Assembly (NCBI GenBank): GCA_902793435.1
Contig: CADBDF010000004.1
Location: 1-64,000, forward strand
Direction of reading: 5' to 3'
DNA length: 64,000 nucleotides
Source: an uncultured Pseudomonadota bacterium
GTDB taxonomy: Bacteria; Pseudomonadota; Alphaproteobacteria; Rs-D84
Shown here: piece by piece, positions 44,125-53,022 of the stretch
How the letters are laid out: the number at the start of each line of letters is the position of its first letter
Position numbering within the stretch: position 1 is the first letter of the stretch
Position numbers and translations under genes: made by a program
Notes under the pieces: generated by a model
Told to the model about the DNA's origin: nothing
Seen by the model: the letters and a program-made list of their open reading frames with translations, nothing else
The model's database searches: none

Positions 44125-46068
44125 TTAATTACGTTTATCAAGTCTATACGCAATAAATCCGCCAAAAATTGCAATTAGAACAATTATAACGAACCACGCG
44201 TCACGCCCCAACATTCTGTATAAAGTCATATGAGAACCAGTTGCCACACCGTCCAACACACCAATTTGTCCAATGGGTAATTGCGATATAATTTTACCGT
44301 CCGCACCAACAAACGCACTAATTCCAGAATAATTAGCCCTGATAACCGGAACACCCGATTCGATTGCCGCCCTGCGCACCATATCCAGATGTTGATATGT
44401 CCCCGGTGTTTTTCCAAACCAAGTATCATTTGTTATATTCACAATCGCATCAACATAATCATTTTTTACAACCGCGTTTGAAAATATAATTTCATAGCAA
44501 ACCGCCGGCGCAAAAACAAAACTGGTGTTTTTATCAATACGTAAATCCATCAAACGCGCACCTTGCCCAGCCGTCAAATTTGCAGGTGTTGGAATAAATT
44601 TAATTGGGCCATATTCACCAAACGGCACCAAATGAGATTTACTGTAATAATCTAAAATATCACCATTTTCATTTGCCAAAACCAATGAATTATATACTGA
44701 CGAATCATAATCAACAACATGCGCACCAATTATCACAGGAACATTTAATTGTTTTGCAATCGGCATAAAATCATTTGGACGCAATGCAAACGGATACGAT
44801 GTTTCTGGATAAATAACAACATCAATATTGCGAACATCACCCGCCAATTTTATCAATGCATCAACACGATTTTTTGCCTGATTCAATGCGTCCGCACGCG
44901 TCATAGAAATTTTAGATTCTTGACTGGTCACTGGTTGAACGACACGAATTCGCGTTGCACCATTACCCGTATTTGATTGCCCAATATTGTTATACCCAAC
45001 AAATATTCCAACAAATAAAAACACAGAAAAAAACAGCAACAAAAACCAATTCGCTTTGCCACCACGATTATATAATAATTGCACAGACGATGCAATCAAA
45101 CCCAATATCACAAATCCTAATCCCAATGCCCCAAACAACGACATAGAATTCGAAATAATTGCGCCACCCAAAGTAATATTTGCAATTGGATTCCATGGAA
45201 AACCAGTCAAAAACCATTCACGCAACCACAACACCGCGGTTGCCGACAAAGCAAAAACCATTGGTTTTACACTATTTTTATTGTATATACATCGTGTCAA
45301 TACAAATGGAATTGTGAATATAATTGCGCCAACCAATGCCAATCCAATCAATGCCGGCCCGGTCCAAATTGCAAATCGTTTTGTTAATTCCGGAACAACA
45401 TATATGGAATTTAACGACCACCAAAACATAGATACCGAATACATGGCGCCAAAAGGAACTGCACGCAGCCAAACCCGCCACCAAGCAATCTTTTCGTTAT
45501 CAACACACAACAACCAATATGCCACACCAAATGACAAAATCGTTATCCACCACAAATTAAAAGGTGCAAAACCCAACGACGCCAAACCACCCAGCGCCCC
45601 AACCAATACATATTTCCACCACTTAAACCCAGAAATATTTTCATCAGCATACGGATTTTTAAATCCCAACTTTTTCAAAACCTTGATTTCCTTGGACTCC
45701 ATAACACGCGCCTGGGCATCGGTCAAATGATCATACCCCAACAAATGAAACATACCATGCACAACCATATGCGCCGTATGTTCAGCCACAGAAATATTAG
45801 CAGCCGCCGCCTCACGTTTTACCGTATCCAACGATATATAAATATCACCCAACAAAATATCGTCCCCCAATTCAAAAGACAAAACATTTGTTGGTTTATC
45901 CATATCACGATACATTTTATTCATCGCATGAATTTCATTATCATCAGTCAAAGTGATAGAAACCTCGGCATCATGATATTTTGCACCAACAACCGCATTT
46001 GCAATTTTTTCAAAATCTATATTATATTTTTTCCAACGAGAATCATTATAATTCACATAAACTTTCAT
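44125..46068 (-). CDS. Fusion: YbeY endoribonuclease + apolipoprotein N-acyltransferase Lnt
   Basis: 647 residues in one frame. Residues 1-145 are YbeY (16S rRNA maturation and ribosome quality control), with zinc motif HGMFHLLGYDH and three His. Residues about 150-647 are Lnt, which adds the third acyl chain to lipoproteins: about six to seven helices, then a nitrilase domain with Glu (YPETSYPF), Lys (YYSKSHLVPFGEY) and Cys (PAVCYEI). I chose ATG at 46068 (MKVYVNYND) with AGGC upstream. No stop separates the parts. These genes are often neighbours in alphaproteobacteria, so fusion could come from loss of a stop. Confidence 0.85.
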   Translation of the reverse strand: MKVYVNYNDSRWKKYNIDFEKIANAVVGAKYHDAEVSITLTDDNEIHAMNKMYRDMDKPTNVLSFELGDDILLGDIYISLDTVKREAAAANISVAEHTAHMVVHGMFHLLGYDHLTDAQARVMESKEIKVLKKLGFKNPYADENISGFKWWKYVLVGALGGLASLGFAPFNLWWITILSFGVAYWLLCVDNEKIAWWRVWLRAVPFGAMYSVSMFWWSLNSIYVVPELTKRFAIWTGPALIGLALVGAIIFTIPFVLTRCIYNKNSVKPMVFALSATAVLWLREWFLTGFPWNPIANITLGGAIISNSMSLFGALGLGFVILGLIASSVQLLYNRGGKANWFLLLFFSVFLFVGIFVGYNNIGQSNTGNGATRIRVVQPVTSQESKISMTRADALNQAKNRVDALIKLAGDVRNIDVVIYPETSYPFALRPNDFMPIAKQLNVPVIIGAHVVDYDSSVYNSLVLANENGDILDYYSKSHLVPFGEYGPIKFIPTPANLTAGQGARLMDLRIDKNTSFVFAPAVCYEIIFSNAVVKNDYVDAIVNITNDTWFGKTPGTYQHLDMVRRAAIESGVPVIRANYSGISAFVGADGKIISQLPIGQIGVLDGVATGSHMTLYRMLGRDAWFVIIVLIAIFGGFIAYRLDKRN

Positions 46069-46078
46069 AGTATTGCCT

Positions 46079-46088
46079 CTATACGCAT
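46079..46088 (+). repeat. CTATACGCAT motif, copy 5
   Basis: Between mucR and the ybeY-lnt start, touching the mucR stop. It continues CATTAATTCTGGGA, like copy 3. Confidence 0.55.
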
Positions 46089-46468
46089 TAATTCTGGGAT
46101 TTTTTATTTTTCCCCAATCCAGATTTTTTTGCAATTTTCGACCTGACATTTGCATAATTTGGTGCAACAAATGGGTAATCATCTGGCAATCCCCATTTTG
46201 CACGATACTGTTCAGGTGTCATATTAAATCGCCGTTTAATATAACGCCGTAACATAACATGCCACGTTCCATCTTCCAGACATTGAATTCTATCTGGTTG
46301 GACCGAATCAGCAATTTGTTGGGGACTGACCACCGTTCCACGCAAAATTGCACGCGCAGAATTTACCGCATCAGCCATAGACAAATCTGGATTATTTGCC
46401 ATTGCCGCCGCCGCCAGATTCGCAACAGCCAATGTAAATTCATTATTTTTCGTATTAATATTTACCAT
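46088..46468 (-). CDS. MucR/Ros-family transcriptional regulator
   Basis: 126 residues. MucR proteins are alphaproteobacterial nucleoid-associated repressors of virulence and exopolysaccharide genes. The family end is very clear: NMTPEQYRAKWGLPDDYPFVAPNYA. The zinc-finger part is degraded: the Cys pair reads CLED, and the two His positions read Tyr and Arg (RYIKRRF). AAGGA lies upstream, with a TATAAT near 46500. It stands just before ybeY-lnt on the same strand. Confidence 0.88.
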   Translation of the reverse strand: MVNINTKNNEFTLAVANLAAAAMANNPDLSMADAVNSARAILRGTVVSPQQIADSVQPDRIQCLEDGTWHVMLRRYIKRRFNMTPEQYRAKWGLPDDYPFVAPNYANVRSKIAKKSGLGKNKKSQN

Positions 46469-46540
46469 TTGCCAAAAATCCTTTTATTTACTAATATTAT
46501 ATCACAAATAAACTACAAATAAAACGAAAGTCAAATTATA

Positions 46541-47821
46541 ATGAAAAAAGATACCAGACCACTCGCCGATATTATGCGCCCCACAACCATAGAAGAAGTT
46601 GTTGGCCAACAAAATTTATTAGGCGAAAACGGATTGATACGCCGTATGGTTGATAACCACAAATTATCAAATTTAATATTATGGGGTCCCCCAGGTTGCG
46701 GTAAAACAACAATTGCACGCGCATTGGCACATTCTGTTGATATGGATTTTGTCCCGATGTCTGCGGTATTTTCTGGGTCTGCCGATATAAAGAAAGCAAT
46801 GGACGCGGCGCGTATGAATCGCGATATTGGTCGTGGAACACTGTTATTCATAGACGAAATACACAGATTTAATAAAACCCAGCAAGATACATTATTACCG
46901 TACCTGGAAGACGGTACAGTTGTTTTTATCGGTGCCACAACCGAAAACCCCAGTTTCAATTTAAACAACGCATTGCTGTCACGTTGTCATATTGGTGTAT
47001 TAACTGCACTCGGCACAGATGATTTAATGATATTATTAGATCGCGCCGAAAAATTTTTAAATAAAAAATTACCATTAACCATGGACGCAAAAATTCACTT
47101 GGCACAAATGGCGGACGGCGACGCGCGATTTTTATTAAACACCGTTGAATATTTATCAAGCGCGAATTTTAAACACGATTTAGACATAGATGCATTAGAC
47201 AGCGCAATACAAAAACGCGCGCCATTAAGTGATAAAACAGGTGACGAACATTATAATTTAATATCTGCGGTTCATAAATCTTTACGCGCCAGCGATACAG
47301 ATGCGGCATTATACTGGGTCGCCCGCATGATGACATCTGGCCAAGACGCCAGATATATATTCAGGCGACTAACACGATTTGCAATGGAAGATGTTGGCCT
47401 GGCCGACCCAAACGCATTACAAATTGCAATTGCAGCATGGAACGCATACGAACGCCTGGGCAGTCCCGAAGGCGATATCGCATTGACAGAACTGGTTGTA
47501 TATTTGGGCACAGCTCCAAAAAGTAACGCATGTGACCGCGCAATTCACGCATCGTATTCTGCGGCAGAAAAAACAGGCAGCCTGCCCCCACCAAAAAACA
47601 TTTTAAACGCACCAACAAAAATGATGAAAAATTTAGGGTATGGTGCCGGATACATTTATGAACCAGATACTGCACTTGGATTTTCTGGTCAAAACTGTTT
47701 CCCAGAAACCATGTCACGCCAAAGATATTACACACCTGTGGAACGCGGATTTGAACGTGAAATAAAAAAACGTATTGATTATTGGGACGGATTACGTGAA
47801 AAAATAAACAATAAAAAATAA
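46541..47821 (+). CDS. rarA: Replication-associated recombination protein RarA (MgsA)
   Basis: 426 residues. AAA+ ATPase acting at stalled replication forks. Walker A is GPPGCGKTT (about 48-56), Walker B is LLFIDEIHRFN, sensor region is GATTENPSF, and the C-terminal tetramerisation part has YGAGYIYEPD. Length is normal. No clear ribosome site before the ATG (AT-rich). Ends in a terminator shared with the convergent porin-like gene. Confidence 0.95.
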   Translation: MKKDTRPLADIMRPTTIEEVVGQQNLLGENGLIRRMVDNHKLSNLILWGPPGCGKTTIARALAHSVDMDFVPMSAVFSGSADIKKAMDAARMNRDIGRGTLLFIDEIHRFNKTQQDTLLPYLEDGTVVFIGATTENPSFNLNNALLSRCHIGVLTALGTDDLMILLDRAEKFLNKKLPLTMDAKIHLAQMADGDARFLLNTVEYLSSANFKHDLDIDALDSAIQKRAPLSDKTGDEHYNLISAVHKSLRASDTDAALYWVARMMTSGQDARYIFRRLTRFAMEDVGLADPNALQIAIAAWNAYERLGSPEGDIALTELVVYLGTAPKSNACDRAIHASYSAAEKTGSLPPPKNILNAPTKMMKNLGYGAGYIYEPDTALGFSGQNCFPETMSRQRYYTPVERGFEREIKKRIDYWDGLREKINNKK

Positions 47822-47844
47822 CGCCATTTTGGCGTTATTTTTTT
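47817..47844. terminator. Bidirectional terminator after rarA
   Basis: AATAACGCCA (47817-47826) pairs with TGGCGTTATT (47830-47839), T run to the right, A run to the left. Confidence 0.9.
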
Positions 47845-48568
47845 AAAACAGAATATTTAAATACATGCCGACCGCAGATTCTTCCCGTTCATATTCATAC
47901 GAAAATGTTGCGCCATATTGCGTCCGTCCAAATTGACGCGCCAATTTAAAACGCAACCATTCACGGTCAAAGTCAGGATTTGTTGCAACACGAATTGTCG
48001 CACCAATTCCCAAACGCCAACCATCAACCATACGAAAATACGAATCAGGCATAAAATCAATATATGACATGCCACGCGTATCATCAAAAATCCATGTTGA
48101 TTTAACAGTTCCCGCCAAAGACACCCCTGCCCATTGGCGTCCAACACGCAATCCCGCAAAATATGTTGATTTTGCAAAGTCTGGTTCCCGCACATGACGA
48201 TTACCACCAAATCGCGCACCGAATAAAACATCGGTTAAAATATGTGCCGAATTATTATCCGCCAACCCTGCACGATAAACACCGTTTAATTCGATACTGG
48301 AAAAACCGCGTTCTTTGCGTTCATGCACAAAATCGAACTGATAATGAACATTTGCGCCCGCGGTCAAACGACTGTTCAAACCATACGAAAACGCCTGACC
48401 CAACCGCAAAATATCATTACCATAATCAACAGATGTTGTTGATAATAAATGTTCTGTGTCCAACAGATACAACACATCAGATGTATCTGCCATCAAATAA
48501 TCGTCATCTGCGTATGCGGCACCACACAGCACAACCGTTCCAACAAAACCACATAATAACTTTTTCAT
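47843..48568 (-). CDS. Outer-membrane beta-barrel protein
   Basis: 241 residues: signal peptide (AAYADDD), then repeated amphipathic strands and a Phe end (MYLNILF). No named family; it resembles the upstream barrel gene in composition and may be a paralogue or partner. It follows that gene by 19 bases on the same strand, so the two form a unit. Confidence 0.7.
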   Translation of the reverse strand: MKKLLCGFVGTVVLCGAAYADDDYLMADTSDVLYLLDTEHLLSTTSVDYGNDILRLGQAFSYGLNSRLTAGANVHYQFDFVHERKERGFSSIELNGVYRAGLADNNSAHILTDVLFGARFGGNRHVREPDFAKSTYFAGLRVGRQWAGVSLAGTVKSTWIFDDTRGMSYIDFMPDSYFRMVDGWRLGIGATIRVATNPDFDREWLRFKLARQFGRTQYGATFSYEYEREESAVGMYLNILF

Positions 48569-48587
48569 ATAAACCTATACCCATTGT

Positions 48588-49763
48588 TTAGAATTGGAAC
48601 ATAACTTGCAACCCAACCGACCATTCGCGGAATTTAGACAAATCAACATACGCATAATGTGCCGGGTCATTAAACTGTGCCGCCGTCGCAGGCAAAGTTC
48701 CATCATGCACAACCAAAGTCTTGTCATCTGCGCTGTCATACAAAGATGTTTTTGCATACAGATTCAATGCAAACCAATCATTTGGTTGCCAACCGAATGC
48801 GCCCTTGATAGAAAATTGGTCATGCCAATCATAGAAACCATATAAACCTTCGACATTTAACGTCCAATCTTCTGCCAATACGGTCCAAACACCCATACCT
48901 AATTCACCCATAAAAACAGTATCGGTTGAATCACCATAAACCAACATACCCCATTCGTTCGTGGTCAGGTTTTCCATATAATCACCATAAACATCACCGT
49001 CCATATTCACCAACCAACCGCGTGCCAAACCATAGATTGTTGATGTTGCGACTTTATATCCTGCCTTTAAATCAGCAATAAAATAATCAACACCATGTTT
49101 TTGATGTTCATAATATCCAGATATCGTTGCAATCCAATCGTCTGTATCAACAATACGACCCTGCAAACCCAAACCATACAAATTCAATCCATTTGATTTA
49201 TATTCATCTGTACCTGCACCTGCGGTATCTGTCCATGTTAATTTATCACGATTGTATTTACCCATTGCCTGCAAAGCGATACGGTCAGTCAAACCAAAAC
49301 TCAAATCTTCCTTTAAAGACAATTCTTTTAATTTTCTGGCAACTTCACCTGTGGCATTACCAAAATTATATTTACCCTCTAAATATTCACCGGTGGTCAC
49401 CGAACCAAATTGGAATTGCAAAGGCTGATAAAAAGGATTTGCAATAAAATATTTACGCTTTGCAGATTTACGATATGTTTCGCCACGCATATATGTTTGT
49501 TTATTTTCACGTGGTTTTACCTGACTATAATGACGTGGTTCATAATTTGTATTGATATTATCATACACACCCGCACGCGACGCACGTGGTGCATAATCAT
49601 TAGAATAAGATTCATAAGCACTGCGATTTATACGAATTGTATCACCATCAGAATTTGTCATATTGATACTGGAATACATAGAACTGCGGCCCGCCGCATT
49701 AACATCTGCACCAAACGCAACACAGCCCAAAACTGCGAAAATTCCAAAAAATTTAATATTCAT
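48588..49763 (-). CDS. Outer-membrane beta-barrel protein
   Basis: 391 residues. Signal peptide (DVNAAGR), a Tyr/Asn/Arg-rich leader (about 25-110), then a barrel of strands with Trp/Tyr girdle residues, ending LQVMFQF with the terminal Phe. AAAGGAG precedes the ATG. Tandem repeat copies C and D lie between the ftsK end and this gene's start. Likely porin-like; substrate unknown. Confidence 0.7.
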   Translation of the reverse strand: MNIKFFGIFAVLGCVAFGADVNAAGRSSMYSSINMTNSDGDTIRINRSAYESYSNDYAPRASRAGVYDNINTNYEPRHYSQVKPRENKQTYMRGETYRKSAKRKYFIANPFYQPLQFQFGSVTTGEYLEGKYNFGNATGEVARKLKELSLKEDLSFGLTDRIALQAMGKYNRDKLTWTDTAGAGTDEYKSNGLNLYGLGLQGRIVDTDDWIATISGYYEHQKHGVDYFIADLKAGYKVATSTIYGLARGWLVNMDGDVYGDYMENLTTNEWGMLVYGDSTDTVFMGELGMGVWTVLAEDWTLNVEGLYGFYDWHDQFSIKGAFGWQPNDWFALNLYAKTSLYDSADDKTLVVHDGTLPATAAQFNDPAHYAYVDLSKFREWSVGLQVMFQF

Positions 49764-49868
49764 TTAAAATCTCCTTTCCCGTCAATTATATCACATTTTA
49801 CCCCAATAAAAAAGCCATAATTACATTTGAATTAAAAAGTAAAAAACAAAATATAAATATGTAAATAG

Positions 49869-49946
49869 AACGAGGTAGATACGCAGTTATTTGCAAGTGC
49901 AGTGTAAAAGAGCTACATGAGTGAGCCGGAATCAAGCAGATATGCC
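49869..49946. repeat. 76-78 bp repeat family, copy C
   Basis: 78 bases from AACGAGGTAGATACGCAG to AAGCAGATATGCC. Pairing differs here: TTATTTGC inside the copy is complementary to GCAAATAA just beyond it (about 49950-49957). It lies 102 bases from copy D in the same orientation. Confidence 0.75.
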
Positions 49947-49970
49947 ACAGCAAATAAAAACAGATTTTAT

Positions 49971-50048
49971 AACAGTGTAGATGCGCAGTTGTTTGCAAGT
50001 GAAGTGTACAAATGCTACATGAACGAACAAACAACAAGCAGATATGCC
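49971..50048. repeat. 76-78 bp repeat family, copy D
   Basis: 78 bases from AACAGTGTAGATGCGCAG to CAACAAGCAGATATGCC. Inner arms GTTGTTTG and CAAACAAC pair. The copy is enclosed by 13-base inverted arms (49961-49973 and 50049-50061), the right one spanning the ftsK stop. Confidence 0.8.
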
Positions 50049-50049
50049 G

Positions 50050-52257
50050 TTATAAAATCTGGCGTTTGTTGTTGGCATCAGGCGCACTCACAATCCCTTC
50101 TTGTTCCATACGTTCCATAAAACCAGCCGCCTTGTTATAACCAATTCCCAATCTTCGTTGCAAATATGAAATTGTCGGTTTTTTATCACGTAAAACAATT
50201 TCTTTGGCCTGGGAATATAAATCACCGTCCTTGGCGGCCTTGGCATCCGCCGCCGATGGCACAACACCACCTGACGCCATATCATCACCAGAATCCGTCA
50301 CCCCAGATGCATATTCTGGTTCGCCCTGGGAACGCAAGAAATCACCAATACGCGTTAATTCTTTATCCGAAATAAACGCACCATGAATACGTACCAAATC
50401 ATGTCCAGAATCACTGTACAACATATCACCACATGCCAATAATTGTTCAGCACCCTTTTCACCTAATGCCGTCATTGAATCGATTACACTACGCGCATGG
50501 AAAGAAACACGTATTGGGAAATTGGCCTTGATAACACCTGTAATGGTATTTGCGTCTGGACGCTGGGTTGCCATAATCAAATGAATTCCGGCGGCACGCG
50601 CCTTTTGTGCAATTCGTTGCACACACATTTCAACTTCTTTACGCGCCACAGCCATCAAATCAGCAACCTCGTCGATTACTATTACAATATACGGCATATC
50701 AGACAAATCGACTTCTTGGGTTTCAAACAACAATTCACCCGTTTCCTCATCTGTGCCAATGGCAACCTGTTGAGTAATTTTTTCACCAGCCTCGCGCTTG
50801 GCGGCAACGATTTCGTTATAACTTTGAATATTACGCGCATTAACAACCTGCAACTGTTTATAACGTTCTTCCATTTCACGCACCGCCCATTTCAATGCGT
50901 TCACAGCCGCCGTCGCATCTAATTTCACAATAGGTGTAATCAAATGTGGGATATCGTCCCAGAACCCAAAATCAACACCCTTGGGGTCAATAATAATCAA
51001 TTTGCATTTATCAGGTGTAAAATGATACACAATGGAAGTAATTATCGATTGAACAAACACAGATTTTCCAGTTCCCGTATGTCCAGAAACCAACATATGT
51101 GGCATTTTTGCCAAATCATAATATAACGGATTTCCACCAATATCGACACCCAACGCCAACGGTATTTTAAATGGCGAATTTACAAACATATCGTTTTCTA
51201 TTAACCCACGATATTTAACAGTCTGTGGTTTTACATTTGCCATTTCTACACCAATCAATTGTGTTGATGGAATCGGCGCAATACGCAAAGTTTTTGTTGC
51301 CATGGCACGTGTCATATCTTTGACAGTCTTGGTCACATCAATTAATTTCGTTCCACTTTCTGGCAAAAATTCATACAACGTCACGATTGGCCCCGGACGA
51401 ATACCTGTCACTTTGCCATACACATTATATTCTGCAAAATGTGTTTCCATAGATTCTGCCTGGGCCCTTAATTCTGGCGTCACAACACCTTTGCCAAACA
51501 CAGATTCTTCCAAAAATTCAGGGTCAGGTAATTCATATTCCCCACTTTCAATTGTGACTTTTTTACGAACCGCACGTGTTTTCTTTTGCTTAGGTTTCTC
51601 TTCTTCCTCTGCTTCTTCGGGTTCTTCTTCTACGTCTTCTTCCTCTTCTTCTACATCTTCTTCACGCACAGGCAAAATATGAAATGCAGACAGCACCCAA
51701 CGAATTGCACCCCAAACCAAATGCGCAACACTAACCACATAATCCCATTTTATATGCAATAAAATTCCAGCCATCAACCCAAATCCAGCCAACGAAAGCA
51801 AACCAATAACTATTTGCCAATTCCCCATAAACGCACCAAAATCATTTGACGCAATCGCACCAAACATACCACCAAACGAAGAACCAGGAAATACCATACC
51901 AAACCCAGCGCACCCCAAACACAACGCAATAAATCCACGCAATATATTATATTCAGGCGTTGCCATTTCATCGCGTCCGCCCATATAGTAAAAACCGGCA
52001 CGCATCAAACACAAAAACAAAAATATCATTGGAATAAAACCAAACATATAACGCAACAGACCGACAACATAGCCAAATATGCCATGATTACCATATGTAC
52101 TGGAAACCGCCCAACCATCCAAATAGGAATTATAAAACAAAGCCGACAAAATCGCCAATACACCAACACAAAACATCGCCCCGCCTAACAACCGCCAAGC
52201 CAGGTCTTTCAACGCCCCAGATAACCTTTCTGGTAAAAATCTAGATTTTCCTTCCAT
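50050..52257 (-). CDS. ftsK: DNA translocase FtsK
   Basis: 735 residues. Four N-terminal helices (about 25-170), an acidic Glu-rich linker (about 185-220), the RecA-like motor with Walker A GHTGTGKSV (about residue 400) and Walker B VIVIDEVADLM, then a C-terminal winged-helix gamma domain (YLQRRLGIGYNKAA) that reads orientation sequences. It pumps chromosomes at division and activates XerD, which is also in this window. The ATG at 52257 sits 6 bases after a -10 box, so the mRNA is probably leaderless. Confidence 0.95.
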   Translation of the reverse strand: MEGKSRFLPERLSGALKDLAWRLLGGAMFCVGVLAILSALFYNSYLDGWAVSSTYGNHGIFGYVVGLLRYMFGFIPMIFLFLCLMRAGFYYMGGRDEMATPEYNILRGFIALCLGCAGFGMVFPGSSFGGMFGAIASNDFGAFMGNWQIVIGLLSLAGFGLMAGILLHIKWDYVVSVAHLVWGAIRWVLSAFHILPVREEDVEEEEEDVEEEPEEAEEEEKPKQKKTRAVRKKVTIESGEYELPDPEFLEESVFGKGVVTPELRAQAESMETHFAEYNVYGKVTGIRPGPIVTLYEFLPESGTKLIDVTKTVKDMTRAMATKTLRIAPIPSTQLIGVEMANVKPQTVKYRGLIENDMFVNSPFKIPLALGVDIGGNPLYYDLAKMPHMLVSGHTGTGKSVFVQSIITSIVYHFTPDKCKLIIIDPKGVDFGFWDDIPHLITPIVKLDATAAVNALKWAVREMEERYKQLQVVNARNIQSYNEIVAAKREAGEKITQQVAIGTDEETGELLFETQEVDLSDMPYIVIVIDEVADLMAVARKEVEMCVQRIAQKARAAGIHLIMATQRPDANTITGVIKANFPIRVSFHARSVIDSMTALGEKGAEQLLACGDMLYSDSGHDLVRIHGAFISDKELTRIGDFLRSQGEPEYASGVTDSGDDMASGGVVPSAADAKAAKDGDLYSQAKEIVLRDKKPTISYLQRRLGIGYNKAAGFMERMEQEGIVSAPDANNKRQIL

Positions 52258-52263
52258 GCCCCG

Positions 52264-52269
52264 ATTATA
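52264..52269 (-). promoter_or_regulatory. -10 box of ftsK
   Basis: TATAAT, 6 bases from the chosen ATG (CGGGGC between). The -35 is weak (TTTAAT at 17-base spacing). The alternative upstream start six codons earlier lies inside this box. Confidence 0.6.
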
Positions 52270-52302
52270 CCACAAAAAATCCTAAAATTAAAGGGGGACG
52301 AA

Positions 52303-52328
52303 ATAAAAAATCGGGATTTCCCCGACTT
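52303..52328 (-). terminator. Terminator of the PAP2 gene
   Basis: TCGGG (52311-52315) pairs with CCCGA (52321-52325). Read on the minus strand it is followed by TTTTTTATTT. Confidence 0.75.
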
Positions 52329-52329
52329 T

Positions 52330-53013
52330 CTATTTTATCCGTCTAACAATCGCCAAAACAACATCTGCGGCGACCATACCAATAAACGCCCCCAATATAA
52401 CATCGGTCGGCCAATGCGCCCCGGTTGCCACACGTGATACCGCAATAATAATTGCCAAACTCCATGTCAGCCATTTGAAACGCGGCATCAACATACCTAA
52501 CATAACCAAGCCGGCAAACGATAACGCGGTATGTCCAGACGGCATAGAATTAAACCAATAATTTGTTGTAAATGGGTAAAAACCATCTAATCCCAACATA
52601 TCAAAAAATTTTGGACGCATACGACCAATAACAACCTTTAATATTTCGACAACGACCCCAGACAAACACAGCGAACACAAAACCAAAAACGCATTACTGT
52701 TTTTTAATTTTGAATATGCATCTTTAAATAAAAACCGCACATTAAACCAATGCATTTGTGTTGTTGGATCATTACGCAATTCGTACGTTTTTTTCAAATA
52801 CATCAATATTGTTGCCAATAAAAACACCGCAACCCAGACCTTGCCATCAAATATATTCGCGAACCAATGCCACAAAGTAATATCATAATTTTGCAACCAC
52901 AAATACACCGGTATATCAAACCAACACACCCCAGCAACCACAGTCGCCAAAACCAGTAAAGTTGCAACAATTAAACGCAACCATTTAATTTTATTTTGTT
53001 TTGAAATAAACAT
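52330..53013 (-). CDS. PAP2-family membrane phosphatase
   Basis: 227 residues, about six helices. Three-part phosphatase site: KVVIGRMRP, MPSGHTA and SRVATGAHWPTD, with the catalytic His in the last two. Probably a lipid phosphate phosphatase (undecaprenyl-pyrophosphate or phosphatidic acid type), acting on the periplasmic face. It follows the S41-like gene by 9 bases and has its own terminator. Confidence 0.88.
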   Translation of the reverse strand: MFISKQNKIKWLRLIVATLLVLATVVAGVCWFDIPVYLWLQNYDITLWHWFANIFDGKVWVAVFLLATILMYLKKTYELRNDPTTQMHWFNVRFLFKDAYSKLKNSNAFLVLCSLCLSGVVVEILKVVIGRMRPKFFDMLGLDGFYPFTTNYWFNSMPSGHTALSFAGLVMLGMLMPRFKWLTWSLAIIIAVSRVATGAHWPTDVILGAFIGMVAADVVLAIVRRIK

Positions 53014-53022
53014 ATAAATCCC

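Noticed and set aside
44987-45730. 247-codon plus-strand ORF
   Set aside because: Antisense of the Lnt domain. Low-complexity Asn/Pro-rich product and no start signals.
20546-50048. Repeat family as integron attC sites or a CRISPR array
   Set aside because: Spacing is irregular (tens of kb, one tandem pair), there are no spacers, cas or integrase genes, and the core boxes do not match the attC consensus.
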